Source: Cupriavidus laharis (GTDB lineage Bacteria; Pseudomonadota; Gammaproteobacteria; Burkholderiales; Burkholderiaceae). From it: DNA of 64,000 nt. Below the pieces are notes generated by a model. That model did no database searches and was not told the origin of the DNA. It saw nothing but the letters and a program-made list of their open reading frames with translations. The position numbers and the translations under genes are program-made. How positions within the stretch are numbered: the first letter of the stretch is position 1; each line of letters opens with the position of its first letter. Location of the stretch: the NCBI RefSeq assembly GCF_914271435.1, contig NZ_CAJZAI010000004.1, positions 434,001 to 498,000 of the forward strand, written 5' to 3'. Shown here one piece after another: positions 18,305 to 28,300 of this stretch.

Positions 18305-18937
18305 ATGCGTCGTCGCACCCCTTCGCGGCGCCTGTCGTCCGTCAGCCTGGCTGCGGCGCTGGCGTTGGCGCTTGCGGGTGCGATGCCGGCGCGGGCTGCG
18401 GTCGACAACGTGTTGTCGACCGGCCCGGCAGCCAGTGCAGGAGACCTGGGCCTGAACGAGGCCATCCGCCAAGGCGAGGCGCGCCGCGCGACGGCGCCTT
18501 CCGCCGACGTACCCGCCGGGCCGCTGGCGCCGCGCCAAGAATACGCGAAGCTGCCCGTGTATGTCGGCAAGGTCGGCGACAAGCCGGTGCGGCTGCGCAT
18601 CGGTCCGAAGCCGGACGAGCGCGACAGCCTGCGCGGTGAGTACACGGCCAACGGCGTACCCGGCGTGCGGTTGCTGGCGGGAGAGTGGGAGGACGGCACC
18701 TTTCTGATGGAAGAGTCCGATGACGGCACCCGCGTCTCCGGCAACTGGGAAGGCACCATCGATGCCAGCGGTGCGGTGCGCGGCACCTGGACCGATGCGT
18801 TCAGCCCGGCTGTCGTGCTTCCGTTCTTCATCCGCCCGCTCGGTAGCGTGCTGGTGATCCCGCCCTTCGATATGACGCCCGGCAGCGGCGTTACCTACGC
18901 ACCTCCGCCGCCCAGGTCGAGCATCCAGGGCTGGTGA
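18305..18937 (+). CDS. Hypothetical periplasmic protein
   Basis: I do not recognise a family. The 210-residue product has a clear signal peptide (basic MRRRTPSRR, then an Ala/Leu core ending PARA) and a mature part with beta-rich patterns (LPVYVGKVGDKPVRLRIGPKP; GTFLMEESDDGTRVSGNWEGTID), reminiscent of small calycin-like barrels. The tail is Pro-rich (APPPPRSS). It starts only 8 bp after bktB, so it may be co-transcribed. A link to PHB metabolism is not shown by the sequence. Confidence 0.7.
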   Translation: MRRRTPSRRLSSVSLAAALALALAGAMPARAAVDNVLSTGPAASAGDLGLNEAIRQGEARRATAPSADVPAGPLAPRQEYAKLPVYVGKVGDKPVRLRIGPKPDERDSLRGEYTANGVPGVRLLAGEWEDGTFLMEESDDGTRVSGNWEGTIDASGAVRGTWTDAFSPAVVLPFFIRPLGSVLVIPPFDMTPGSGVTYAPPPPRSSIQGW

Positions 18938-19051
18938 GTACGGCTCCCGGTGGCGTCACCGGCATTTGCTGGTAAGCTGGGACGTATATCGCGTCTCGTT
19001 CATGCCCGCCGCGCAACGCGGAAGGGTATGCCAGCCATCAAGGAATCCGCC

Positions 19052-20287
19052 GTGTCCGATCCGACTTCCGACAAGCCCGCGTCGAGCCCTGCCTCCTCCT
19101 CCCATTACCTGCAGACCGTCGCCGTACAGCCCGAACTGGATATCGCGCCCGGCTTCGACTCGTTTTCTCCCGCCACGCATCGCGGTTCCACCGTGGTCTT
19201 CCGCAATCTGGCCGAACTGCGCGCGTACGGCGACCGCGGCACCACGTACTGGCGCTACGGCCTGCATGCCACGCCCACCAGCGAAGCGCTGTGCCAGCAT
19301 CTGGCCTTGCTCGAAGGCGCGCGCCACACGCTGCTGCTGCCGTCCGGGCTGGCCGCGATCTCGCTGGTCTACTTTTCGCTGCTCAAGAGCGGCGACGATG
19401 TGCTCGTGCCGGACAACGTCTATGGCCCCAACCGCGACCACGGCGAGTGGCTGGCCCGCGATTTCGGCGTGACGGTGCGCTACTACGATCCGATGATCGG
19501 CAGTGGCATTGCCAGCCTGATCCAGCCCGATACGCGCCTGATCTGGATGGAGTCGCCCGGCTCCGTGACCATGGAGGTGCCGGACAGCAAGGCGATCGTT
19601 GCCGCGGCGAAGGCCCGTGGCGTGCTCACCGCTATCGACAATACCTGGTCAGCCGGCCTCTACTTCCGGCCGTTCGACATGGGTATCGACATCTCGGTGC
19701 AGGCGCTGACCAAGTACCAGTCGGGCGGCAGCGATGTCCTGATGGGTGCCGTGCTGACCCGCGACGACGCCGTGCAGGCCCGCCTGAAGCGCACGCGCAT
19801 GCTGATGGGGTGGGGCGTTTCCGCGGACGACTGCCACCTGGTGCTGCGTTCGCTGCCGAGCCTGCCGGTGCGCCTGGCGGCGCATGACCGCGCCGCGCGC
19901 GAGGTGGCGGAGTGGCTGCACCAGCGTCCGGAGGTCGTGCGCGTGCTGCATCCAGCGCTGCCGGACTGCCCCGGCCACGCCAACTGGCGACGCGACTTCA
20001 GCGGTGCCAGCGGCCTGTTCGCCATCATCCTGCACGAGAAATACTCGCGCGAGCAGGTCGACGCTTTCGTCGAAGCGCTGCGCCTGTTCGCGATCGGCTG
20101 GTCGTGGGGCGGCGCGCACAGCCTGGCCGTGCCATACCACGTGCCGACCATGCGTCCTCCAGGCAGCTGGCCGCCAGCGGGCTGGCAGCATACCGGCGAA
20201 CTGGTGCGCCTCTACATTGGCCTGGAGGACACGCGTGACCTCATCGCGGACCTGCGCCAGGCCATGGAGCAGGTACTCAAGGGCTGA
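19052..20287 (+). CDS. metC: Cystathionine beta-lyase-type PLP enzyme
   Basis: A 411-residue Cys/Met metabolism PLP-dependent enzyme that should cleave cystathionine to homocysteine, pyruvate and ammonia. The PLP lysine is Lys221 in ALTKYQSGGSDVLMG; other family features are YGLHATPTSEALCQHLALLEGA, DNVYGPN and AIDNTWSAG. The C-terminus IGLEDTRDLIADLRQAM is the family signature. I chose the GTG at 19052 because AAGGA lies seven bases upstream; the ATG at 19028 is the alternative. MetC is favoured over MetB by WSWGG and overall pattern, but these enzymes are hard to separate by eye. Confidence 0.85.
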   Translation: MSDPTSDKPASSPASSSHYLQTVAVQPELDIAPGFDSFSPATHRGSTVVFRNLAELRAYGDRGTTYWRYGLHATPTSEALCQHLALLEGARHTLLLPSGLAAISLVYFSLLKSGDDVLVPDNVYGPNRDHGEWLARDFGVTVRYYDPMIGSGIASLIQPDTRLIWMESPGSVTMEVPDSKAIVAAAKARGVLTAIDNTWSAGLYFRPFDMGIDISVQALTKYQSGGSDVLMGAVLTRDDAVQARLKRTRMLMGWGVSADDCHLVLRSLPSLPVRLAAHDRAAREVAEWLHQRPEVVRVLHPALPDCPGHANWRRDFSGASGLFAIILHEKYSREQVDAFVEALRLFAIGWSWGGAHSLAVPYHVPTMRPPGSWPPAGWQHTGELVRLYIGLEDTRDLIADLRQAMEQVLKG

Positions 20288-20301
20288 TCAGTGCCGGGCG
20301 G

Positions 20302-20538
20302 CTAGCCCGCCCGCAGCGCGACGTTGAGCTGGTCGACCACTTCGGCCCAGTCGGCATCGTCTGCGATCTCGTCGCGCAGCATGGCTGCCTGCGCGGGCGT
20401 CCAGAACGGCGCGTCGGCCAGTTCGACGTCGCCTGGCAGCGGGGCGTGCGTCGAGATGAACTGGCGGATGCCAGGCTCATCGCTGGGTAGCCCCAACTGG
20501 GCAAACAGCTCGGAAAAGCGGTGAAAGGCCTGTTCCAT
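20302..20538 (-). CDS. DUF2789 family small protein
   Basis: A 78-residue acidic protein that matches the DUF2789 pattern: FHRFSELFAQLGLPSD, FISTHAPLPGDVELADAPFWTPAQAAMLRDEI, and DADWAEVVDQLNVALR. No function is known for this family. It converges on metC with a 14 bp gap. Confidence 0.85.
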   Translation of the reverse strand: MEQAFHRFSELFAQLGLPSDEPGIRQFISTHAPLPGDVELADAPFWTPAQAAMLRDEIADDADWAEVVDQLNVALRAG

Positions 20539-20654
20539 GATAAGGGTGCTCCGCTTCTGGGGTTGTCACTCAAGGTAGTGTAGGGCATGGTGGCGACCAG
20601 AGCGCCCGCGAAAAAACGGACGCCAAGCGTCCGTTTCACATGCAGCGGGAATCC

Positions 20655-22286
20655 CTACATCAGAAGCTCGCCGTCACGCTCGCGCGCACTGTGTGCGGCG
20701 CCCTGTGCGCTGCGCAGGGCCCATACCGATTCCGCCGGGCCGTTGCGCGCACGCCGCTGTGTCGCGCGTGCCAGCACGGAAAAGCCGATGGCCAGTGCGA
20801 TGGCGCCGATGTCGAAGCCGGCGATGATCCAGTGCCCGTCCGGTATCGAGCGCAACAGGTGGTCACCGGTCAGGATGGCGTTGGCAAGCGGGACGGTCAG
20901 CGAGGCAAGCGCAGCCGCATAGAGCAGTTCAATCGCGGCACGCACGGGCGGCCGCAGCAGTGCCCATGCGCAAGCGGCGAAGAAGACCGGGAAGTAGGTG
21001 TAGCTGACCGCGCGCCCGGGCCACAGCAGCGCCGCCGGGAAACACAGCGCCACGCCGACGCAGCACCCGATGCAGACGCCCACCGTGGCCTGCGCCAGCA
21101 GCCGGTGCACGCGCGGCTGTTCCGCCTGGCGCAGCTTGCGGCGCGATTCGATCCAGAGCAGGTTGCCCGAGTAGAACAGAAAGGCGCCGGCCAGGCCAGC
21201 CAGCACGTAGCCAAGTCGCAGCGGCAGTTCGCCATAGGTGCCGAAATGCAGCGCGTACATTGCGCTGTAGAGACCGTGGTTGCCATCGCGTGCGCCCGCA
21301 GTCTGATTGGCGATCACCGTGCCGGCATTGGCTTTGCCAGAGGCCGCATGGATGCCGACGGAGCCCAGGTTGCCCAGCGCACGCGTGCTGGTGCCTCGCA
21401 CCTCCACGACGGCATTTGCGTCGCCGTAGCGCTGGTAACGGAACGACTCGGCGGCAAATCGCTCGCCCGCCGCTTCCTGTGCAATGCGGACCAGCTCGGC
21501 CGCCGGCAACGTGGGCGCCGCACGGCCGGCGGCCATGACTTCGGGCACGGCGGTGGTCACGCGCGGGACCACCGGGAACAGCTTGCCATCGAAGGTCAGC
21601 GTGTTGAAGACCATCAACAGAACCAGCGACAGGCAGAACAGAGCGCCGGTGGTCGCGATCATCAGGTGGAACGGCAGGCTGAACAAGCCGATCACGTTGT
21701 GCGAATCCATCCAGAAGCGCTTGAGGTTGCGCCCGGGCCGCACGGCAAACAGGTCCTTCTTCAGGCGGGGCAGGTGCAGGAGCACGCCCGAGACCAGTGC
21801 CAGTCCATACAGCACCGAGATCGCGCCCATGAAATAGATGCCGACCTCCGGAATGCCAAGCGAATAGTGCAGGCTGTTCAGGAAGGCCGACAGCTCGCCG
21901 ATGACCTGGTCGCGCGAGGTGTCCTGCTGCCTGGCGCGGTCGCCGGCCAGGCGGGCGTCGGTGGTCATCTGCCATTCACCGGCCTTGTCCTGCCAGTAGG
22001 CGCTGATATGGGGCTCGCCTGCCGCCGGCATGATGACGTAGGCGCTGGCGGCGGCGTCGGGATAGCGAGCGACCAGCTTCTGCATGAAGTGGTCCACGAC
22101 GGCTGGGTTCGCGACCGTCTCGGTCTGCGTATTGCCCTTGAGCCGTTCCGGAGATTGCCAGACGTGCAGTTCGTGGTGGAACACCGTCACGGCGCCGGCA
22201 AAGAAGGCGATGAACAGCGCCCAGCCGGCCATCAGGCCAACCCAGGTGTGAAGCGTCTGGTAGAGCCGGAGTGTGGTGGATTTCAT
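20655..22286 (-). CDS. PepSY-associated transmembrane protein (iron uptake type)
   Basis: A 543-residue inner-membrane protein of the PepSY_TM (PiuB-like) family. Four or more membrane segments are visible: LYQTLHTWVGLMAGWALFIAFFAGAVTVFHHEL near the N-terminus, the pair around residues 190-250 (GAISVLYGLALVSGVLLHL; FSLPFHLMIATTGALFCLSLVLLMVF) and several near the C-terminus. Conserved membrane His residues (LHTWVG, FHHELHVW, HNVIGLFSLPFHL) fit haem-binding ferric-reductase-like proteins. It ends an operon headed by a Fur box, so a role in reducing imported ferric siderophore is inferred. Confidence 0.85.
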   Translation of the reverse strand: MKSTTLRLYQTLHTWVGLMAGWALFIAFFAGAVTVFHHELHVWQSPERLKGNTQTETVANPAVVDHFMQKLVARYPDAAASAYVIMPAAGEPHISAYWQDKAGEWQMTTDARLAGDRARQQDTSRDQVIGELSAFLNSLHYSLGIPEVGIYFMGAISVLYGLALVSGVLLHLPRLKKDLFAVRPGRNLKRFWMDSHNVIGLFSLPFHLMIATTGALFCLSLVLLMVFNTLTFDGKLFPVVPRVTTAVPEVMAAGRAAPTLPAAELVRIAQEAAGERFAAESFRYQRYGDANAVVEVRGTSTRALGNLGSVGIHAASGKANAGTVIANQTAGARDGNHGLYSAMYALHFGTYGELPLRLGYVLAGLAGAFLFYSGNLLWIESRRKLRQAEQPRVHRLLAQATVGVCIGCCVGVALCFPAALLWPGRAVSYTYFPVFFAACAWALLRPPVRAAIELLYAAALASLTVPLANAILTGDHLLRSIPDGHWIIAGFDIGAIALAIGFSVLARATQRRARNGPAESVWALRSAQGAAHSARERDGELLM

Positions 22287-22296
22287 GGTGGCGGCC

Positions 22297-22599
22297 TCAG
22301 GAAACCGGCAGCGAGGCGAGGGCGGCCGAAGGCGCCACGTGCAGCAGGCGCAACGCCCACAGCAGGCCGAAGCACAGCAGGTTCGCGCCGGCCAGCCACA
22401 GCCATGCCGCACGGCTGGAGTGGAACAGCAGGCTGCAGCAGATGATCGCGACCCAGACAGGCAGGCAGGCCACTACCGCGGCAACCACACCGCTTTCCCA
22501 GCCGCCTGGCAGCCCGAGGATCACGAACGTGCACAGCGCGACAGCCAGCGGCAGCCCGAGCAGCGTGCCGGCGAGCCATTTCGTACCCATGCCGTTCAT
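22297..22599 (-). CDS. DUF3649-type small membrane protein
   Basis: A 100-residue protein with three hydrophobic segments (WLAGTLLGLPLAVALCTFVILGL; VVAAVVACLPVWVAIICCSLLF; AWLWLAGANLLCFGLLWALRLL). It matches the DUF3649 group, which accompanies PepSY_TM and TonB-receptor genes in iron uptake operons. Its start overlaps the end of the upstream gene (ATGA), showing translational coupling. The biochemical function is unknown. Confidence 0.75.
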   Translation of the reverse strand: MNGMGTKWLAGTLLGLPLAVALCTFVILGLPGGWESGVVAAVVACLPVWVAIICCSLLFHSSRAAWLWLAGANLLCFGLLWALRLLHVAPSAALASLPVS

Positions 22600-22895
22600 G
22601 CCTGCCCCTTTGCTGCTGGCCGCTTGTGGTTCACGTAGGTGCCGATAAAGGGCCACAGGGACAGGCCCGTGGGAATGATCGCCAGGTTCGCGGCAATGGC
22701 CACAGGCCAGCCCTGCGCCTGGCTCCACAGCCAGGTGCTCAGGAGTGTTAGCGCTAGCCCCAGCCAGCCGAAAAGCCATGCCGCCGGCCGCCGGACGGAG
22801 CCGGGAGGCAGTGACGGCAGCAGGACCTGGTTGGGCGCCGCCAAGTACAGGCAGGCCGCCGCAACGAGTCCGAGCAGGACCGTGAAGGCTTCCAT
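22596..22895 (-). CDS. DUF3325-type small membrane protein
   Basis: A 99-residue protein with three membrane segments and the pattern CLYLAAPNQ then RPAAWLFGWLGLALTLLSTWLW and WPFI, as in DUF3325. It is the first gene of the Fur-box-headed operon and overlaps the next gene by four bases. The start MEAFTVLL is preferred over an ATG six codons upstream, which lies closer to the Fur box. Confidence 0.75.
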   Translation of the reverse strand: MEAFTVLLGLVAAACLYLAAPNQVLLPSLPPGSVRRPAAWLFGWLGLALTLLSTWLWSQAQGWPVAIAANLAIIPTGLSLWPFIGTYVNHKRPAAKGQA

Positions 22896-22925
22896 AGGAA
22901 AAGCGGAAAACAAAAACGCAAGTAT

Positions 22926-22945
22926 AAATGAGAATGATTAGTATT
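22926..22945 (-). promoter_or_regulatory. Fur box
   Basis: Read on the minus strand the block is an AT-rich near match to the Fur consensus (core ACTAATCATTCTCATTT against AATGATAATCATTATC). It is 31 bp upstream of the DUF3325 gene in otherwise GC-rich DNA. Iron repression of the three-gene operon is inferred. Confidence 0.75.
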
Positions 22946-23083
22946 TGTGATGACGAGTCACTCTACTTGCATACTTGGGCCACGCGTGCGGAGGGCGGCG
23001 TAGCGCTGCGGCGGAGGGGCGGGAAGCGGGGAAAGCTACTTACTGACAGCGGCAGGCGTGCGCCGCTGTCAGTGCAAGGGGAG

Positions 23084-23938
23084 TCAGTGCGGGAACAGCG
23101 CCAGGAGGCCGTCCAGCCCCACATGGTTGAACGCGACGCTGGCCTGTGCCCGGACAATCGGCTTGGCACGGAAGGCTACCGACAGGCCGGCCACGGCCAT
23201 CATCTTCAGGTCGTTGGAGCCGTCGCCCATGACGATGGCCTGATCAGGCCTGGCGCCGATCTGCGTGCAGACTTCCTGTACGGTGCGCGCCTTCACGTCG
23301 GCATTGACGATCTCGCCCACTACATTGCCAGTGAGCTTGCCGTCGACGATTTCCAGCGTGTTGGCGCGCGTCACGTCGAGCTTCAGGCGTGTCTTGAGCT
23401 TCTCGGTGAAATGGACAAAGCCGCCGGACACCAGCAGCGTGCGCAGGCCCAGCGCCTGCACGGTCTGCAGCATGCGTTCGGCACCCGGTGACAAGCGCAG
23501 GCGCTCTTCGTAGACGCGGTCTAGCACACTGGCGTCCAGGCCCTTGAGCAGGGCGACGCGGCGCCGCAGGCTTTCGTTGAAGTCCGTGATCTCGCCGCGC
23601 ATGGCGGCTTCGGTGATGGCGGAAACCTCGGCTTTCAGTCCGCAAAAATCGGCGATCTCGTCAATGCACTCGATCGTGATCAGCGTCGAATCCATGTCCA
23701 TCGCCACCAGGCGGAAGTCCGACAGGCGGCGGCCGGCCGGCACGACGGCCCAGTCGATCGCGCGCGGTCCGCAGTAGCCGTCCAGCATGTCGCGCAGCGC
23801 CGGGGTGAGCGGGGCGCAGTCTTCGGCGGCCGCCACGGTTTCGCTGCGCAGCACGGGCTCGGAAGCGCGGGCGAGGGCGCGGATGGCGGTCAGGTCGTCG
23901 GAAGCGAGCGGGCGGGTACTCTGGAGAATCAGGGGCAT
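23084..23938 (-). CDS. serB: Phosphoserine phosphatase SerB
   Basis: SerB dephosphorylates phosphoserine in the last step of serine synthesis. The 284-residue HAD-family protein has the nucleophile motif DMDST, motif II LLVSGGF, and the C-terminal MGDGSNDLKMM. An N-terminal region of about 70 residues precedes the catalytic part, as in bacterial SerB. The start MPLILQST is chosen because the 39 codons upstream are low-complexity and Pro/Arg-rich. Confidence 0.95.
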   Translation of the reverse strand: MPLILQSTRPLASDDLTAIRALARASEPVLRSETVAAAEDCAPLTPALRDMLDGYCGPRAIDWAVVPAGRRLSDFRLVAMDMDSTLITIECIDEIADFCGLKAEVSAITEAAMRGEITDFNESLRRRVALLKGLDASVLDRVYEERLRLSPGAERMLQTVQALGLRTLLVSGGFVHFTEKLKTRLKLDVTRANTLEIVDGKLTGNVVGEIVNADVKARTVQEVCTQIGARPDQAIVMGDGSNDLKMMAVAGLSVAFRAKPIVRAQASVAFNHVGLDGLLALFPH

Positions 23939-24070
23939 GACAGCAGCAGGCGGATCGGGGCGGCGCGCCGGAGGGGCGGGACGGCAAAGGCGACATTGTA
24001 ATCGCTCGCGGCCCGCCTGCCCGCCCGGCGCCACGACGTGCTGAATTGCGCGCAAAGCTGCTGCCGCCCC

Positions 24071-25288
24071 TCAGGCCGTCACGCGCAAGCTGTCCACGAC
24101 CTTGTGCAGGAACGCCTCGCATGCCGCCAGCTGGTCCAGCGCAACAAACTCATCCGGCTTGTGTGCCTGCTGGATATCGCCGGGCCCGCACACCACGGCC
24201 GGAATCCCGGCGCGCTGGAATAGCCCGGCTTCGGTGCCGTATGCCACCTTGCTGGTCTCTCGGTCGCCAGTCAGCGCACGTACCAATTGCGTGATGGCTT
24301 CCTGCTCGGCCACGTCCAGCGACGGCGCTGCCGCGATCTTGCTGATGACGAGGTCGGCATCGGCGTGTTCGGCGCGCATCTTCGGCAGCAGCACGTCATT
24401 GGCGTACGACTCGATGCGCGCGAACAGCGCCTCGGGATCCACGCCGGGCAGGTTGCGGAACTCGAACACGAACTCGCACAGCGCCGGGATGGTATTGAGC
24501 GCGATGCCACCCTGGATGGTGCCGGTCTGGGCGGTGGTGTAGGGCACGTCGAAGGCCTGGTCGTACGGGCCGTTGGCCTTGAATTCATCGGCGATGTCGC
24601 GGATGAAGCAGATCAGCCGCGCGGCGTACTCGATCGCATTGACGCCGCGCGGCGTGAGCGACGAGTGCGCGGCCTGGCCCTTGACGCAGCAGCGGTAAGC
24701 ATTGATGCCCTTGTGCGCGACGATCACGCGCATGCTGGTGGGTTCGCCCACGATGCACCCGGACGGACGCACGCCGCGCTCACGCAGTTCGGCCAGCAGG
24801 TAGGGCGCGCCCATGCAGCCGATCTCTTCATCGAACGACAGCGCGTAGTGCACCGGTTCGCGCAGTTTCGCGTCGAGCAGCGTGGGCAGCAGCGCGAGGC
24901 TGGTGCCGATGAAGCCCTTCATGTCGCAGGTGCCACGGCCATAGAGCTTGCCGTCGCGCACCACGGCCTTGAACGGGTTCGTGGTCCAGTTCTGGCCATC
25001 CACCGGCACCACGTCGGTGTGGCCCGACAGCACGATGCCGCCGTTGGTCTCGCCGCTGGCGGCCGGCACCGTGACGAACACGTTGGCCTTGTCGCGCTGG
25101 GTGTTATAGCTCAGGTGAGGCCGCAGGCCCTTCGCGAGGAAGTGGTCCCGCACGGACTCGATCAATCCCAGGTTGGAATGGCGGCTGGTGGTGTCATACG
25201 CGACCAGCCGCTGCGTCCATTCAAGCGCGCTGCCGCGCGGCGCGCTGGCTTCAGGGGCGGAAGACTGGCGTTGGAGATCGGCTTGCAT
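24071..25288 (-). CDS. argE: Acetylornithine deacetylase ArgE
   Basis: ArgE hydrolyses N2-acetylornithine to ornithine for arginine synthesis. It is a 405-residue M20 metallopeptidase-family enzyme: metal-binding SGHTDVVPVDG, GRGTCDMKGF, the catalytic Glu pair in SFDEEIGCMGAP, the dimerisation domain (GQAAHSSLTPRGVNAIEYA), and a late metal His in GPGDIQQAHKPDEF. The start MQADLQRQSS begins the family-like part. It lies downstream of mfd on the same strand, 85 bp away. Confidence 0.92.
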   Translation of the reverse strand: MQADLQRQSSAPEASAPRGSALEWTQRLVAYDTTSRHSNLGLIESVRDHFLAKGLRPHLSYNTQRDKANVFVTVPAASGETNGGIVLSGHTDVVPVDGQNWTTNPFKAVVRDGKLYGRGTCDMKGFIGTSLALLPTLLDAKLREPVHYALSFDEEIGCMGAPYLLAELRERGVRPSGCIVGEPTSMRVIVAHKGINAYRCCVKGQAAHSSLTPRGVNAIEYAARLICFIRDIADEFKANGPYDQAFDVPYTTAQTGTIQGGIALNTIPALCEFVFEFRNLPGVDPEALFARIESYANDVLLPKMRAEHADADLVISKIAAAPSLDVAEQEAITQLVRALTGDRETSKVAYGTEAGLFQRAGIPAVVCGPGDIQQAHKPDEFVALDQLAACEAFLHKVVDSLRVTA

Positions 25289-25373
25289 GGGGCAGGGGCG
25301 GCGTTGACCGATGGGTGAAGTACCCGATGCTACACCCCTCGCAGCCGACGGGCCAGCCGCCCCGCAGCATTTG

Positions 25374-28300
25374 CTACGCCAGTTGGCGCAGTGTCTGCTT
25401 GATGGTCTGCGCGCGTACGACCACGTCAGGCATCTTGGCCTCGATGCGCAGCTTGTCCTGCCCTGCCAGCTTGATATGGCGGTTCTTCTGTACCAGATCG
25501 ATGATCCTGAGCGCGTCGATGGGCGGGTTCGGCACGAACTGTACGCTGATCGTCGCTTCACCCGCATCGATCTTGCGTACTCCCAGCGGCGCCGCGGCAA
25601 TGCGCAGCCGGTGAGTCTCCACCAGCGCCTGCGCCTGCGGCGGCATGCGGCCAAAGCGGTCGATCAGCTCTTCCTGGATGTCGTCCACGCGCTCCGGGGT
25701 TTCGCAGTTGGCCAGGCGCTTGTACAGCGACAGGCGTTCGTGCACGTCGGCGCAGTAGTCGTTGGGCAGCAGCGCGGGTGTGCCGAGATTGATCTCGGTG
25801 GTTGCCGCCAGCGGCGCCATCAGGTCCGGCTCCTTGCCGGCCTTGAGCGCCTTGACCGCTGCGTTGAGCATGTCGGTGTAGAGCTGGAAGCCGATCTCGT
25901 GGATCTCGCCCGACTGCTTGTCGCCGAGCACCTCGCCGGCGCCGCGGATCTCCAGGTCGTGCATGGCCAGGTAGAAGCCTGAGCCAAGCTCCTCCATCTG
26001 CTGGATGGCTTCGAGCCGGCGCCCGGCCTGCCTGGTGAGACCGTCCACGTCATGCACGAGCAGATAGGCATAGGCCTGGTGGTGCGAGCGCCCGACCCGC
26101 CCGCGCAACTGGTGTAGCTGCGCCAGGCCGAATTTGTCGGCGCGATGGATCAGGATGGTGTTGGCAGTCGGCACGTCGATGCCGGTTTCGATGATGGTGG
26201 TGCACAGCAGGATGTTGTCGCGCCGCGAGACGAAGTCCCGCATCACGCGTTCCAGCTCGCGCTCGTGCATCTGGCCGTGCGCCACCGCAATGCGCGCTTC
26301 CGGTACCAGTTCAGCCAGCTTCGCGCGCTTGTTCTCGATGGTCTCGACTTCGTTGTGCAGGAAGTAGACCTGCCCGCCGCGCTTGAGCTCGCGCAGGATG
26401 GCTTCGCGGATCACGCCATCTTCCTCGCGCCGCACGAAGGTCTTGATGGCCAGCCGCTTCTGCGGCGCCGTGGCGATCACCGAGAAATCGCGCAGGCCTT
26501 CGAGCGCCATGCCGAGCGTACGCGGGATCGGGGTTGCCGTGAGCGTCAGCACGTCGACCTCGGCGCGCAGCGTCTTGAGCGCTTCCTTCTGCCGCACGCC
26601 GAAGCGGTGTTCCTCGTCGATGATCACCAGTCCCAGGCGCTGGAACTTGACTTCGTCGGAGAGTAGCTTGTGCGTGCCGATCACGATATCGACCGTGCCC
26701 TCGTTGATCTGCTTCACCGCCGCGTCGATTTCCTTCTTCGTCTTGAAGCGCGACAGTTCCACGATACGCACCGGCCATTCGGCAAAGCGGTCCGACAGCG
26801 TCTGGAAATGCTGTTCGGCCAGCAGCGTGGTTGGCGCCAACATGGCTACCTGCTTGCCACCCAGCACGGCGACGAAGGCTGCGCGCAGCGCGACCTCGGT
26901 CTTGCCGAAGCCGACGTCGCCGCACACCAGGCGGTCCATCGGCTTGCCCGAGGTCATGTCGGCAATGACCGCCGCAATGGCCGCGGCCTGGTCGGGTGTT
27001 TCCTCGAAGCCGAAGCTCTCGGCAAAGGTCTCATAGTCCTTGGGCGAAAGCGGGAACGAGAAGCCTTCGCGGGCTGCGCGGCGCGCGTACAGGTTCAGCA
27101 GTTCGGCGGCGGTGTCGCGGATCTGCTGCGCGGCGCGGCGCTTGGCCTTTTCCCACTGGCCGGAGCCGAGGTGATGCAGCGGCGCGGTTTCCGGATCGGC
27201 GCCCGAGTAGCGCGAGATCACGTGGAGCTGGTGCACCGGCACGTACAGCTTGCTGCCCTTGTCGTATTCCAGGTGCAGGAACTCTTCCTCGCCCTGGCCC
27301 AGGTCGAGCGACACCAGGCCGTGGTAACGGCCGATGCCGTGTTCGCTGTGTACCACCGGGTCGCCAATCTTCAGTTCGGCGAGGTCGCGCACCATCGAAT
27401 CGACGGCCGTGGCCTGTTCCTGCTTGCGGCGGCCCGCGCGGCGCGCGGTGCCGGCATAGAGCTCGGCTTCCGTTACAAAGGCCAGCTTCGCGCCGGGCAG
27501 CATGAAGCCGCTGTGCAGCGGCGCCACGGCAATGCTGAAATGCGACTCGCCAGCCAGGAAAGCGGCAAAGTCATCCACGGGCTGCGGGCGCAGGCCGCTT
27601 TCAGCGAACAATTGCAGCAGGGTCTCGCGGCGGCCGGCGGTGTCGGCGCACATCAGCACGCGCGTGCTCTTGTCCAGCAGCAGCGCTTCGAGGTTTACCA
27701 GCGGATCTTCCGCGCGCCGGTTCACCGAGACATTGGGCAGGCTCGCTGCGAAGGCCGGCTGGTCTCCGGTTGAGGGTTCGGTTGGCAGCACCAGCCGCGC
27801 CAGCGGCTTGGCCGCGACGAAGAACTGCTCCTCGGACAGGAACAGTTGCGGCGGTGGCAGCAGCGGGCGCTCGCGGTCATGCCGCATGAAGTCGTAGCGC
27901 TGGGTGGTATCGGCCCAGAAGCGGCGGATGGCTTCGTCCACCTTGCCGGCGAATGCGAGTTGGGTGTCGGCTGGCAGGTAGTCGAACAGGGTCGCGCTGG
28001 ACTCGAAGAACAGCGGCAGGTAGTACTCGATGCCGGCGGAGGGCACGCCGTTGCCAATGTCCTTGTAGATCGGCGACTTGCTTGGGTCGCCTTCGAAGAC
28101 TTCGCGCCAGCGGCCACGGAACGCGGTGCGGGCCGCTTCGTCGAGCGGAAACTCGCGCCCCGGCAGCAAGCGGACTTCCTTGACCGGGTACAGGCTGCGC
28201 TGGGTGTCGGGATCGAAGGCGCGGATGGTCTCGATCTCGTCGCCGAAGAGGTCGATACGGTAGGGCAGCGCCGAGCCCATCGGGTACAGGTCGATCAGCC

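Noticed and set aside
20640..22445. A 601-codon plus-strand open frame opposite the PepSY gene
   Set aside because: The minus-strand PepSY protein is well supported; the other frame is Arg/Gly/Gln-rich without domains.
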